A stretch of 64,000 nt of DNA from Acuticoccus sp965213555. Its GTDB lineage: Bacteria; Pseudomonadota; Alphaproteobacteria; Rhizobiales; Amorphaceae. A program made the position numbers and the translations under genes. The notes beneath the pieces are model-generated. The model did not search any database. It was not told the DNA's origin and saw only the letters and a program-made list of their open reading frames with translations. Shown here one piece after another: positions 1-8,617 of this stretch; positions within the stretch are counted from its first letter, which is position 1, and every line of letters begins with the position of its first letter. Location: contig NZ_OZ243890.1 in NCBI RefSeq assembly GCF_965213555.1, forward strand, positions 3,038,001 to 3,102,000, in the 5' to 3' direction.

Positions 1-1
1 G

Positions 2-454
2 ACCGGCCGGGGTGGCCGTCCGTTCCGCATGGTGAAGTTCCGTTCGATGGTGGTCGACGCCGAACGGGAGGGCTTCCGGCAGGCGAGCAAGGGGGACCCG
101 CGCATCACCCCGGTCGGCCGGCTCATCCGACGGTTCAGCGTCGACGAGGTGCCGCAGCTGTTCAACGTGTTCGTCGGCGACATGTCGCTGGTCGGGCCGC
201 GTCCCCATCCGCTCGCCCTTGATGCGCTCTACGTCAACCTCATCCCGAACTACCACCGGCGGTTCGAGGCCATCCCCGGGATGACGGGGCTCGCGCAGGT
301 CAACGGCGCCCGAGGCGAGACGCCGACCGTGCACCACATGGCGCAGCGCCTCGACTACGACCTCCAATACCTGCGCACCTCGTCCCTGCTGTGCGACCTG
401 CGCATCCTGCTGAGCACGATCCGTGAAGTGGTCGGCTCGGCGCACGCCCATTGA
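2..454 (+). CDS. Undecaprenyl-phosphate sugar phosphotransferase, C-terminal part (5' truncated)
   Basis: The reading frame is open from base 2, so the gene begins before the window and only its last ~150 codons are present. The visible part carries the bacterial sugar-transferase core: GRPFRMVKFRSM near the left edge, then the basic and acidic run RRFSVDEVPQLFNVFVGDMSLVGPRP split over residues 43-68, and the PGMTGLAQVNG motif. In the family (WcaJ, PssY, ExoY types) this domain transfers a sugar-1-phosphate from a nucleotide sugar to undecaprenyl phosphate at the inner membrane, starting a polysaccharide repeat unit. The membrane-anchor half lies outside. The downstream GT9, heptose, Wzc-like and Wzx-like genes on the same strand fit a surface polysaccharide locus. 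Which sugar is used cannot be read from the sequence. Confidence 0.93.
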   Translation, partial: TGRGGRPFRMVKFRSMVVDAEREGFRQASKGDPRITPVGRLIRRFSVDEVPQLFNVFVGDMSLVGPRPHPLALDALYVNLIPNYHRRFEAIPGMTGLAQVNGARGETPTVHHMAQRLDYDLQYLRTSSLLCDLRILLSTIREVVGSAHAH

Positions 455-540
455 GCATGCCTTCCCGGAGCGCAACGGGGGTCGAGGCCTTGCGGCGGAC
501 CCCGAATGGCGGTGGTGGGCGACCTCACGATGAGGGGCAC

Positions 541-1704
541 GTGATCGTCGATCGGGCGGTGCGGCGCGTCCTTGTGTGGCGCCAGGGCACGCTCGGCGAC
601 ACGATCGTCGCGCTGCCGAGCCTGCACCTCGTCGCCCGCGCCTTCCCGCAGGCGGAGCGACGGCTGCTCAGCGATCAGATCACCAACGCGAACATTGCTC
701 CGGCCGCACGGCTCCTGCTCGAGCCGGGCCTCGTCCACGGCGTCGTCGCGTACCCGAGCCAGACCCGCGCGCCGTCGGCCCTGGCTGGCGTCGGGCGCGC
801 AGTGCGTGCCTTCGCGCCCGAGGTCGTCGTCTACCTGGTCGAGGGGCGCACGTGGCGCCAGCGCGTGCGCGACCGCGCGTTCCTTCGACTGTGCGGGGTG
901 CGGCGCGTGATCGGCGCTGGCCTGTTCGACGACGCGTCGCGCAACCGCATCCTCGGCGACGGACCGCTCGTGGAGGCGGAGGCGAAGCGCCTGGCACGCT
1001 CGCTCGCCGCGCTCGGGCGTATGCCGCTCGACGCCGACACGAGCTGGGACCTCGGGCTCACCGCGGCGGAGCACGCCGCCGCGGCCGCAGCGCTCGCGCC
1101 TCTCGGGGGCACGCCGTTCGTCGCCTTCAGCCTCGGCACCAAGTGGCAGCCCAACGACTACACGGACGACAACTGGCGCCGGGTCCTCGCCAGGGCCGGC
1201 GAGCGCTGCGCCGGCATCGCGCTGGTCGCGTTCGGCGCCCCCAACGAGCAGGTGCGCTCGGCGGACGTCCTTGCCGCCTGGCCCGGGGAGACGCTGAACC
1301 TGTGCGGTGCCCTCGCCGTGCGGGAGAGCGCTGCGGCCCTCACGCAAGCCCTCGCCTTCGCCGGTCACGACAGCGGACCCATGCACATGGCCGCCGCCGT
1401 CGCCGTGCCGTGCGTGTGCGTCTTCAGCGGGCGCAACCCGCCAGGGCAATGGTACCCGCGCGGCGCCGGCCACACGATCTTCTACAACGACGTCTCGTGT
1501 GCCCCCTGCGGCCTCACCGTGTGCCGGGCGGAGGGCAAGCGCTGCATCCTCTCGGTGCCGGCCCGTGAGGTCGGCGACGCCCTCGCCGCGACCTCGAACG
1601 CCGCGCTGGCGCGACGTGCAGCATCGGCTCGCCCAACCGCACGTCGGCGCGACGGCGCCGCGGTGCGCGGACGCAGCATCGAGCGGGCCGTGGCGGGGCG
1701 CTGA
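541..1704 (+). CDS. Glycosyltransferase family 9 (heptosyltransferase-like)
   Basis: GT9 enzymes transfer heptose or related sugars to LPS core acceptors on the cytoplasmic face of the inner membrane. Seen here: the N-terminal GTLGDTIVALPSL motif that follows a beta strand, and the donor-binding HDSGPMHMAAAVAVPCV stretch near residue 280, followed by a short Cys-rich piece (CAPCGLTVC) and an Arg/Ala-rich tail. I prefer the GTG at 541 because GAGGGG lies five bases upstream and it puts the LGD motif at the usual distance from the N-terminus. An ATG at 457 in frame is the alternative. It is followed after one base by gmhA, and the adjacent ADP-heptose genes make heptose a plausible donor, though this is inference. 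Confidence 0.88.
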   Translation: MIVDRAVRRVLVWRQGTLGDTIVALPSLHLVARAFPQAERRLLSDQITNANIAPAARLLLEPGLVHGVVAYPSQTRAPSALAGVGRAVRAFAPEVVVYLVEGRTWRQRVRDRAFLRLCGVRRVIGAGLFDDASRNRILGDGPLVEAEAKRLARSLAALGRMPLDADTSWDLGLTAAEHAAAAAALAPLGGTPFVAFSLGTKWQPNDYTDDNWRRVLARAGERCAGIALVAFGAPNEQVRSADVLAAWPGETLNLCGALAVRESAAALTQALAFAGHDSGPMHMAAAVAVPCVCVFSGRNPPGQWYPRGAGHTIFYNDVSCAPCGLTVCRAEGKRCILSVPAREVGDALAATSNAALARRAASARPTARRRDGAAVRGRSIERAVAGR

Positions 1705-1705
1705 G

Positions 1706-2320
1706 ATGGAAGGTCATGCGAAGGCGGCAGTCCTCGTCGACCCCCTCGGCGAGCTTTGGCAGGGGCACCTCGACCGCCACGCCGCGCTCGTGGCAGCGAC
1801 GGGCGCCGCGTGCGCCGACCCATTCGCCGCCGCGACGCAGCTCCTCGTCCGGGCCTTCGAGGCGGGCTGCACGGCCTTCTTCTGCGGCAACGGCGGCAGC
1901 GCGGCGGACGCCCAGCACTTGGCCGCCGAGCTGACCGTCCGCTTCGTGCGCGACCGCGTTGCGCTCCCCGCGCTAGCCCTTGCGACGGACCCGTCGGCGA
2001 TGACCGCCTGCGGCAACGACCTCGGCTTCGAGCGCGTGTTCGCGCGGCAGGTGGAGGCGCTCGGTCGGCCCGGCGACGTCCTCATCGCCATCTCCACGTC
2101 CGGAGGCAGCGGCAACATCGTCGCCGCCCTGAAGGTGGCCCGCGCGGCAGGGCTCGCCACCATCCTCCTCACCGGAGGCAGGGAGGGCGCCGCCCGCGCT
2201 CACGCCGACGTCGTCCTCGCGGTCCCGTCCGAGGTCACCGCGCACATCCAGGAGCTGCACATCGTGATCGGTCATGCGCTGTGCCATGCGGTCGAGGCCG
2301 CCATGGGGTTCGACCGGTGA
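1706..2320 (+). CDS. gmhA: Phosphoheptose isomerase (sedoheptulose 7-phosphate isomerase)
   Basis: A 204-residue SIS-domain protein, the usual GmhA length. It should convert D-sedoheptulose 7-phosphate to D-glycero-D-manno-heptose 7-phosphate, the first step of ADP-heptose synthesis in the cytoplasm. Visible motifs are CGNGGSAADAQHLAAEL around residue 55, the phosphate-binding ISTSGGSGNIVAAL, and the C-terminal helix AHIQELHIVIGHALC that carries the conserved active-site Glu and His. The ATG at 1706 starts one base after the GT9 stop, and the stop overlaps the GTG of hldE by 3 bases, so the three genes are probably co-transcribed. gmhB and hldD are not in the window. Confidence 0.95.
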   Translation: MEGHAKAAVLVDPLGELWQGHLDRHAALVAATGAACADPFAAATQLLVRAFEAGCTAFFCGNGGSAADAQHLAAELTVRFVRDRVALPALALATDPSAMTACGNDLGFERVFARQVEALGRPGDVLIAISTSGGSGNIVAALKVARAAGLATILLTGGREGAARAHADVVLAVPSEVTAHIQELHIVIGHALCHAVEAAMGFDR

Positions 2321-3762
2321 CGGACCTTGCCGACCTCGACTGGAGCGGTCGCCACGTCCTCGTCGTCGGCGACCTGATGCTCGACAGGTTCGTCTACGGC
2401 GAGGTCAACCGCATCTCCCCGGAGGCGCCGATCCCCGTGCTCCTGCGCTCGCGGCAGACGGTGGTTGCCGGCGGCGCGGCGAACGTGGCACGCAACGTGG
2501 TGGCGCTCGGCGGACGGGCGACCCTCGTCGGCGCCGTCGGCCGCGACCTCCTCGCCCAGGAGCTTCGCCGCCTGTGCGAGGAGGGCGGCATCGCGACCCA
2601 CTTTGCGACCTCTTCACGCCAGACGACGGAGAAGACGCGCTTCGTGGCCGGAGGCCAGCACATCCTTCGCGCGGACGCCGAGGACACCGCGCCCCTCCTC
2701 GACGTCGAGGAGGCGGTGTGCGCCGGCGCCCTCGAGGCCCTCGACGAGTGCGATGTCCTGGTGCTGAGCGACTACGCGAAGGGTGTGCTGACCCCGAAGG
2801 TCTTGGCAAGGCTGATCGCGGCAGGGCGTGCGCTTCACGTGCCCGTCGTCGTCGACCCGAAGCGCGTCGACCTCTCCGCCTACGCCGGCGCCACCGTGCT
2901 CACGCCGAACCGCCGCGAGCTCGCCGCGGCGACGGGACGCGAGCCCGACGACGACGCAAGCGCGGCCGCTGCAGGCGCGACCGCCCGCGACCTGACGGGC
3001 GCCGAGGCGATCCTCGTCACGCGTGGTGCGGACGGCATGACGCTCGTGGAGGCATCCGGCACCTCCCATCTGCCGAGCGTCGCAAGGGAGGTGTTCGACG
3101 TCTCGGGCGCGGGCGACACCGTCGTCGCCTGCCTCGCGCTGGCGCTCGCCGCGGGCATCCCGCTTCGGCGCAGCGCGGAGGTGGCAAACGTCGCGGCCGG
3201 GCTTGTCGTTGCCAAGCACGGCACGGCGACGGTGACGCGAGGGGAGCTTGCCGACGCGTTCGACGGGGCGTTGCAGGGGGGCATCGTCGCGGCCCATCGG
3301 GACGATGCGGTCCGCTCGCGCAAGGCATGGGGCGCGCGGGGGCTGAAGGTCGGCTTCACGAACGGCTGCTTCGACCTCCTCCATCCTGGCCATGTGCACA
3401 TCCTGCGTCACGCCCGCGAGGCGTGCGACCGGCTCATCGTCGGCCTCAACGGCGACGCCTCCGTGCGCGCCTTGAAGGGCCCGGAGCGCCCCGTCCGCGA
3501 CGCGCGCAGCCGCGCCGAGGTCCTTACCGCGCTGCGCATGGTGGACCTCGTCGTCACCTTCGAGGAGCGGACGCCGCGCGCCCTCATCGAGGCGTTGGTC
3601 CCCGACGTCCTCGTCAAGGGCGCGGACTACGCGCGCGATCAGGTCGTCGGGGCGGACGTCGTCGAGGCGAATGGCGGCAGGGTGGTCCTCGTCGACCTCC
3701 TGGAGGGACACTCGACGACGGCGACGGTGGAGGCCCTGCGCGGCCTGCAGCGGGCCTCGTGA
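2317..3762 (+). CDS. hldE: Bifunctional heptose-7-phosphate kinase / heptose-1-phosphate adenylyltransferase
   Basis: 481 residues, close to the E. coli HldE length. The N-terminal two thirds is a PfkB/ribokinase domain with the substrate loop DLMLDRFVYGEVNRISPEAP, the segment VDPKRVDLSAYAGATVLTPN, and the catalytic DVSGAGDT near residue 266. The C-terminal third (from about residue 346) is a cytidylyltransferase-like domain with FTNGCFDLLHPGHVHIL and the HxGH nucleotide-binding signature. It phosphorylates heptose 7-phosphate at C1 and later adenylylates the heptose 1-phosphate. The GTG at 2317 overlaps the gmhA stop (GTGA), which both fixes the start and suggests translational coupling. Confidence 0.96.
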   Translation: MTDLADLDWSGRHVLVVGDLMLDRFVYGEVNRISPEAPIPVLLRSRQTVVAGGAANVARNVVALGGRATLVGAVGRDLLAQELRRLCEEGGIATHFATSSRQTTEKTRFVAGGQHILRADAEDTAPLLDVEEAVCAGALEALDECDVLVLSDYAKGVLTPKVLARLIAAGRALHVPVVVDPKRVDLSAYAGATVLTPNRRELAAATGREPDDDASAAAAGATARDLTGAEAILVTRGADGMTLVEASGTSHLPSVAREVFDVSGAGDTVVACLALALAAGIPLRRSAEVANVAAGLVVAKHGTATVTRGELADAFDGALQGGIVAAHRDDAVRSRKAWGARGLKVGFTNGCFDLLHPGHVHILRHAREACDRLIVGLNGDASVRALKGPERPVRDARSRAEVLTALRMVDLVVTFEERTPRALIEALVPDVLVKGADYARDQVVGADVVEANGGRVVLVDLLEGHSTTATVEALRGLQRAS

Positions 3763-3880
3763 GGGCGCGAGGCGTCGCTCCGCCGGGCGAGCGCTCGCCG
3801 AGCGTCCTGATGCAGCTGGCGGGATGCGCGGGTTTGGCAAGGCCTTGCATCGCCGCGGACGGACGGACGTCGACGAGCCC

Positions 3881-6127
3881 ATGAGCTCCCTGCCGAACAG
3901 CACCAGGGACGAGGCCGCGAGCCTGACCCTCGACCGGCTGATGGGGCAGGACCGGCGCGGCGACCTCGGCGTCCTCGACCTCGTCGGCGTCGTCTGGCGC
4001 AGGCTCGGGCTGGTCGTTCTTGTCGGAGCGCTCCTCCTCGCGCCGCTCCTCGCGGTCATCGCGGCGCTGCCCGCGGTCTACACCGCGCAGGCCTCGCTGG
4101 TCATCGATCCCCGCGACCGCTTCGCCGTGGACGTACGCCCCGTCCTGCCGGCAACGCCGCTGGGCGACGAGGCAGCGATCGCGAGCGAGGTCGAGATGCT
4201 GCGATCCGGCGACCTGCTGCGCCGGGTGGTGCTCGACCTGAAGCTTGCGGAACAGGGGCCGTTCGCCCCGGAGGACGAACCGGACGGTCCGCTCGAAGGG
4301 CTGCTGGCGAAGCTCTCGCCGCGAGGGCGCGGCGGTGACGAGCGGCCGGCCCCGATGGCCCTGCCGACACCGGGGACGCTGCCCTCGGTGGTGCGCGCCT
4401 TCGACGCCGACGCGGCCGACCTCGGCGCGCTGGGCCTTGGCGCCGTCGAACTTTCTCGCGTCGTCTCGGAGGTTGCCAAGCGGCTCGACGTGTGGGCGGT
4501 CAACGATTCGCGAGTGATCGAGGTGCGCTTCACTGCGCCCGACCCTGCGCTGGCCGCCGCCGTCGTCAACCGCCTCGTCGGCCTGTACTTCCAGATGCAG
4601 GCCGATGCCCGCGCCGCCATGGCGGACCGGACCATCGGGTGGCTCGTCGGTGAGATGGACGAGCTGCGCGCTGAGCTCGAGGCCGCCGAACGTGAGGCGG
4701 AGGACTTCCGCTCCCGCGCCATCGCCGAGGTCGGCGCCGATGCCGAGCTCGTGCGGCAGCAGATCCGCGAGGCGGGCAGCGCGGTCCTCGAGGCGCAGGC
4801 GCAGGAGCAGCGCGCCATCGCCCGCCAGCGTGCCGCGCTGGCGGCCTTCGAGGCGGAGGGGGCCCGCGGCGTCCTCGCGGTCCTCGACTCTCCCGCGATG
4901 GAGCGGTTCGCCGAGCGCGAGGGCGAGGCCGACGAGCTCCTCAGGGAGCTCACCGCGCGTCATGGCCCGAACCACCCTCGCCTCGACCGCCCGCGCGAGG
5001 CGCTCGAGGCGATCCGCGAGCAGATGCGGACGGAGGCGAGGAGCCGGCTCGCCAACCTCGCCTCCGAGGTGAGGTTCGCGAACGAGCGGGTCGCCGGGCT
5101 CGAGGAGGAGCTGGCCACGCTGCACCGCCGCCTCGACGAGGCGAGCCGACAGGACATCCGCCAGCGCGCGCTGAACCGTGAGGTCGCCGCGGCGCAGGCG
5201 GTTTATGAGACGTTCGTGGCACGCGCGCGGGAGGTCGAGCGCATCCCCGTCGACGTGTCGCCGGGCTGGATCGTGTCGACCGCACGGCCGCCGGCCGAGC
5301 CGTCGAGCCCCAACCGCACGGTCCTCGCGCTGGCCGCCTTCGCGTTCAGCGGGATGATCGCCTGTGCCGTCGCCCTTGGCCTGGAGGTGCGCTCGCGGGG
5401 CCGCCTGAGGATCGCGTCCGAGGTGCGCTCCGAGCTCGGCACACGCTGCAGCGGGGTCATCCCGCTCGCGAGGCGGCGCGGCGCATGGCCCTCGCGTGCC
5501 CGACAGGTGGCCCGCTGGCCGCTGACGCGACCGAGGTCGGACTTCTCGCGCGCCGTCCGTGCCCTCGCCCGCCATGCGCTGGCGGCGTCGCGCGACGAGC
5601 GCGGGCAGCTTCGGCCGATCGTGTTCACCTCGTTGGGCAAGGGCGACGGCAAGACGACGGTGGCTCGCGCGGTCGCCTACGCCCTGGCGACGGCCAAGCG
5701 TGTGCTCGTCGTCACCCTCGACGGCGGAGCGGACGACGACGGGGGAGCTGCGCTGGTCCCGGACGTCCTCTCGGCGGAGGGGATCGTCACGGCGGCGTCG
5801 CCGGCCTGCGAGGGCGCGAGCGCGGTGCTCCACATCCTCGACCTCGGCGGACGACTGAGCGCCTCGTCCACCGCGGAGGAGCTCACGGACGTGTTCTCGG
5901 CGGTGTTGCCGCGCTACGACGTCGTCATCGTCGACGGTCCGGAGTTCGCCAGCAACGTCGACTTCGTGCTCTGTGCTGCGGAGGTCGCCCGCGTCCTGCT
6001 CCTCGTCGACGCTCGCCGCGCCCGTAAGCGCGCGGTGGCCGACGTCCAGCGCACCCTGCGGCAGGGGGGCACGGCGCTTTGGGGCGTCGTCCTCAACCGC
6101 TCGGCATCGATCCGAGCCGGCGCGTGA
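3881..6127 (+). CDS. Wzc/GumC-type polysaccharide co-polymerase with C-terminal P-loop domain
   Basis: A 748-residue inner-membrane protein with Wzz-like N-terminal domain. TM1 lies near residues 42-66, a long periplasmic region with Glu/Arg-rich coiled coil spans roughly 245-430, and TM2 lies near 480-502. A CpsD/Wzc-like cytosolic P-loop domain follows: Walker A LGKGDGKTT near residue 588, VLVVTLDGG where family members have a second Asp motif, and Walker B YDVVIVDGPEF. Family members control chain length and export of surface polysaccharides. The C-terminus has no tyrosine cluster, and the Walker A' segment is atypical, so kinase activity by the usual autophosphorylation is doubtful. The ATG at 3881 is chosen. 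In-frame ATG 3824 is possible. Its stop overlaps the next gene's GTG. Confidence 0.88.
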   Translation: MSSLPNSTRDEAASLTLDRLMGQDRRGDLGVLDLVGVVWRRLGLVVLVGALLLAPLLAVIAALPAVYTAQASLVIDPRDRFAVDVRPVLPATPLGDEAAIASEVEMLRSGDLLRRVVLDLKLAEQGPFAPEDEPDGPLEGLLAKLSPRGRGGDERPAPMALPTPGTLPSVVRAFDADAADLGALGLGAVELSRVVSEVAKRLDVWAVNDSRVIEVRFTAPDPALAAAVVNRLVGLYFQMQADARAAMADRTIGWLVGEMDELRAELEAAEREAEDFRSRAIAEVGADAELVRQQIREAGSAVLEAQAQEQRAIARQRAALAAFEAEGARGVLAVLDSPAMERFAEREGEADELLRELTARHGPNHPRLDRPREALEAIREQMRTEARSRLANLASEVRFANERVAGLEEELATLHRRLDEASRQDIRQRALNREVAAAQAVYETFVARAREVERIPVDVSPGWIVSTARPPAEPSSPNRTVLALAAFAFSGMIACAVALGLEVRSRGRLRIASEVRSELGTRCSGVIPLARRRGAWPSRARQVARWPLTRPRSDFSRAVRALARHALAASRDERGQLRPIVFTSLGKGDGKTTVARAVAYALATAKRVLVVTLDGGADDDGGAALVPDVLSAEGIVTAASPACEGASAVLHILDLGGRLSASSTAEELTDVFSAVLPRYDVVIVDGPEFASNVDFVLCAAEVARVLLLVDARRARKRAVADVQRTLRQGGTALWGVVLNRSASIRAGA

Positions 6128-7677
6128 CCCCACCGGCCGACGCGGTCTCCGGCGACGGCCGCGCCGGCGACGCACCGCCGGGCCCCATCGAGGCCGGCAC
6201 CGGGGCGCAGCGGCCCGCAGCGCATCGGCGGGCGTTGGCCGACCGCCTCAGCCTCCTCCTCTACGCCGCGATCACCGCGACCGCGGCGCTCGCGACGTTC
6301 CTCACCATCCCCATCCTCGTGCGCCTCCTCGGGCTTGCAGGATTTGGAACCTGGTCCCTCATCGAGCCCATCGTCTACCTTGGGACGGCGCTGGCGGTGC
6401 TCGGTGCTGAGCATGGTGTGATGAAGCAGGTGGCCCACGATGGCGGCGACGTTCGCCGTGTCGTCGGCGAGCTGCTGCCGCCGTGTCTCGTGCCGCTCGT
6501 CGTCGCGACGCTGCTCGCCGTGCTCGTGGCGCTCCTCGCCGCCGGCAGCATTGCCACCGCGCTCCTCGTCGGCGCGGTGGCGGCGGTGGAGGGCGTGCTC
6601 GCCTTCCTCATGGTGGCGGCGCGGGCGAGCGGCCGCCTGGTCGGCTTCGCTGTCGGCCAGATCGGCCGCACGCTCCTCGTGCTTGCCGGGCTCGCCCTCG
6701 TCCTCGTCGTGCCTCGGCTCGCGATCGACGACGTCGACGAGGTGTTGGCCGTGCGCCTTGCGCTCGTCGCGTCCACCACCGTCCTGGTGCTCGGCCTCCT
6801 TGCGCCACGGTTCGGCTGGTCGTGGCGCCGGCTCGCGGACGCGGTGCACTATGGCTCCGGCATCCTCGTGACGAGCCTGTTGTCCCTCGCGCTCGACGTC
6901 GCCGACCGCTACGCCGTCGGGTCCATGGGCGACGAGGCCGCCGTCGGGGCCTACGTCGTCCACGTCAAGGTCGCTGCCTTGGTGGGACAGGGCGTCCTCA
7001 TGCCGTTCATGCTCTGGTTCCCCACCGAGCGGTTCCGCCACATGCGCGACGCGGACGGCGGCGAGGCGTTCTTCACCACGACGGCGGAACTCTTCCTGCT
7101 GGTGCTCGTCATCGCGTGCGGCGCGACGTTCCTCGCGGGCCCGATCGTCGTGGCGACCTTCGCGCCCGAGGTCACCTACGCGCCCGGAACGCTCGCGTTC
7201 GTCCTGTTGTCGATGCTCGCCATCGGCATGACGCACCCGCTCAACATCGGCCTGCTGCGTCCCGGCCAGACGCACAAGAACGTCTACGCCATCGCGTGCG
7301 GCCTCACGGTCCTCGCGCTCCTCCTGCTGCCGCTCACCGCGCTGCTCGGACCGTTGGGTGCCGCGGCCGCACGCGCCGTCGGCAGCGTGGCGTTCCTCGT
7401 CGGGATCGCCTGGCTTTCGCAGCGCGTCGATCCGGTCGGCTTCGCGCTCCTTCGCATGGCGGCCGTCGTCGTCGCAGCCATGCTCGCGGTTGCCGCGCTG
7501 CAGCTCGCCCTGCCTGGCGTGGGGCTGCCGAACGTCGTCCTGCGGACCGCGCTCTTCGTCGCCCTGAGCGCTGCGATCGCCGCGGCGTGGTGTACGGTGG
7601 GTCCGGGCCGGGCCGTCGGCGCGTCGATGCGGGACGTCGCGATGGCCCTGCGGCCCTCGCGTCCCAGCCGCGCCTGA
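6124..7677 (+). CDS. Wzx-type polysaccharide flippase / oligosaccharide translocase
   Basis: A 517-residue polytopic membrane protein with about 12-14 hydrophobic segments. Its first membrane-associated segment contains LSLLLYAAITATAALATFL followed by IPILVRLLGLAGFGTWSL, the typical start of the PST/MATE-like flippase fold, in which lipid-linked repeat units are flipped across the inner membrane. The N-terminal 35 residues are Pro/Ala/Gly-rich and probably cytoplasmic. The GTG at 6124 overlaps the stop of the Wzc-like gene (GTGA), so it is translationally coupled to it. No polymerase (Wzy) is visible on this side of the window. The substrate is unknown. Confidence 0.85.
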   Translation: MTPPADAVSGDGRAGDAPPGPIEAGTGAQRPAAHRRALADRLSLLLYAAITATAALATFLTIPILVRLLGLAGFGTWSLIEPIVYLGTALAVLGAEHGVMKQVAHDGGDVRRVVGELLPPCLVPLVVATLLAVLVALLAAGSIATALLVGAVAAVEGVLAFLMVAARASGRLVGFAVGQIGRTLLVLAGLALVLVVPRLAIDDVDEVLAVRLALVASTTVLVLGLLAPRFGWSWRRLADAVHYGSGILVTSLLSLALDVADRYAVGSMGDEAAVGAYVVHVKVAALVGQGVLMPFMLWFPTERFRHMRDADGGEAFFTTTAELFLLVLVIACGATFLAGPIVVATFAPEVTYAPGTLAFVLLSMLAIGMTHPLNIGLLRPGQTHKNVYAIACGLTVLALLLLPLTALLGPLGAAAARAVGSVAFLVGIAWLSQRVDPVGFALLRMAAVVVAAMLAVAALQLALPGVGLPNVVLRTALFVALSAAIAAAWCTVGPGRAVGASMRDVAMALRPSRPSRA

Positions 7678-7959
7678 GGCGGACCGCCGGCCCCATCCGG
7701 CCAGCTTTGGGCGACGACGAGCGGCCGCATCACCGCGCGCACCTCCCACGGACTGGGAACAGCCGCGAGCCCCGCGCTTCGAAGCGCGGCCCGGATGGTC
7801 GATGGTCCGTCCGACGCGCATTGCCCTGATGTGGCACCGAGGCCACGGCCCGTCCCTTCACCAATTCGTAACGCTGGCGCTTAAGCCGCGCTTTAGTGCA
7901 GCCGCTCACCCTCGCGGGAAAGAGTGCCCGAACACGGGCTGAAACCCGAGAGGCAGACG
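7678..7959. other. Intergenic region with an 18-bp perfect palindrome (7772-7789)
   Basis: No convincing gene is seen in this 282-bp stretch between the flippase and ldtR. It contains CCGCGCTTCGAAGCGCGG at 7772-7789, which reads the same on both strands and could fold as a 7-bp stem with a TCGA loop or act as a dimeric operator. There is no T-run after it, so it is not a standard intrinsic terminator. The promoter of ldtR must lie to its right. Confidence 0.5.
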
Positions 7960-8478
7960 ATGAACGTGGCAGTGCGGCAGGTGGACGATGGCACCTCGAA
8001 GGGCGTCCCAATGAACTCCAACGCACGGGAGGCGTACGTGGAGAGCATCCGCCTCATCGAGCGCGCGCATCGGCGCTTCCTCGACGTCGTCAAGGACGAG
8101 CTCGAGCGGCTCGGTCGGGACGAGGTCAACAACGTCCAGGCCGTCCTCCTGCACAACGTCGGCGGGGAGGAGCTGACGCCGTCGGAGCTGAAGTCTCGCG
8201 GGTACTACCTGGGCTCCAACGTCTCCTACAACCTCAAGAAGCTGAACGAGCTCGGCTACCTGGTGCAGCGCCGGTCGAACCGAGATCGCCGCACGGTGCG
8301 CATCACCGTGACGGAGAAGGGCGCGGAGGTTGCAGCGCTGGTGGAGGCGTTAATCGACCGTCAGATGCAGTCCCTTGGCCCCATCGGCGGCGTCGAGGGG
8401 GAGGCGTTGGAGGCCACCGGCCTCGTCCTGCGCCGGCTCGACAGGTTTTGGAAGGACCAGGTGCTCTACCGATTGTGA
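7960..8478 (+). CDS. ldtR: MarR-family transcriptional regulator, LdtR type
   Basis: A 172-residue winged-helix protein. The recognition region reads LTPSELKSRGYYLGSNVSYN and the wing reads RRSNRDRRTVRITVTEKG, which is how I recognise the LdtR subgroup described in Liberibacter and Sinorhizobium. There LdtR activates an L,D-transpeptidase gene and osmotic-stress genes. The gene immediately downstream encodes an L,D-transpeptidase, matching that pairing. The ATG at 7960 is preceded by GAGAGGC at a good distance; an upstream in-frame start at 7924 would add 12 residues. DNA-binding targets are inferred from the family. Confidence 0.85.
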   Translation: MNVAVRQVDDGTSKGVPMNSNAREAYVESIRLIERAHRRFLDVVKDELERLGRDEVNNVQAVLLHNVGGEELTPSELKSRGYYLGSNVSYNLKKLNELGYLVQRRSNRDRRTVRITVTEKGAEVAALVEALIDRQMQSLGPIGGVEGEALEATGLVLRRLDRFWKDQVLYRL

Positions 8479-8617
8479 ACTGAGCGTCCCTTCGCGCCGC
8501 CGACGCAAGGCTCGGCACAGCGACCCTTGTGATGTGATGGTCCTCGGCTCGCTCGTTGTTCGTTGACCATTTGCGTGGTACCGCGAGCTCCTGTTCAGCC
8601 AGTGCCAGGAGTTGCGC

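Noticed and set aside
3614..6175. 853-codon minus-strand open frame opposite the Wzc-like and hldE genes
   Set aside because: Translation is Arg/His/Gly-rich without motifs, an antisense shadow typical of high G+C.
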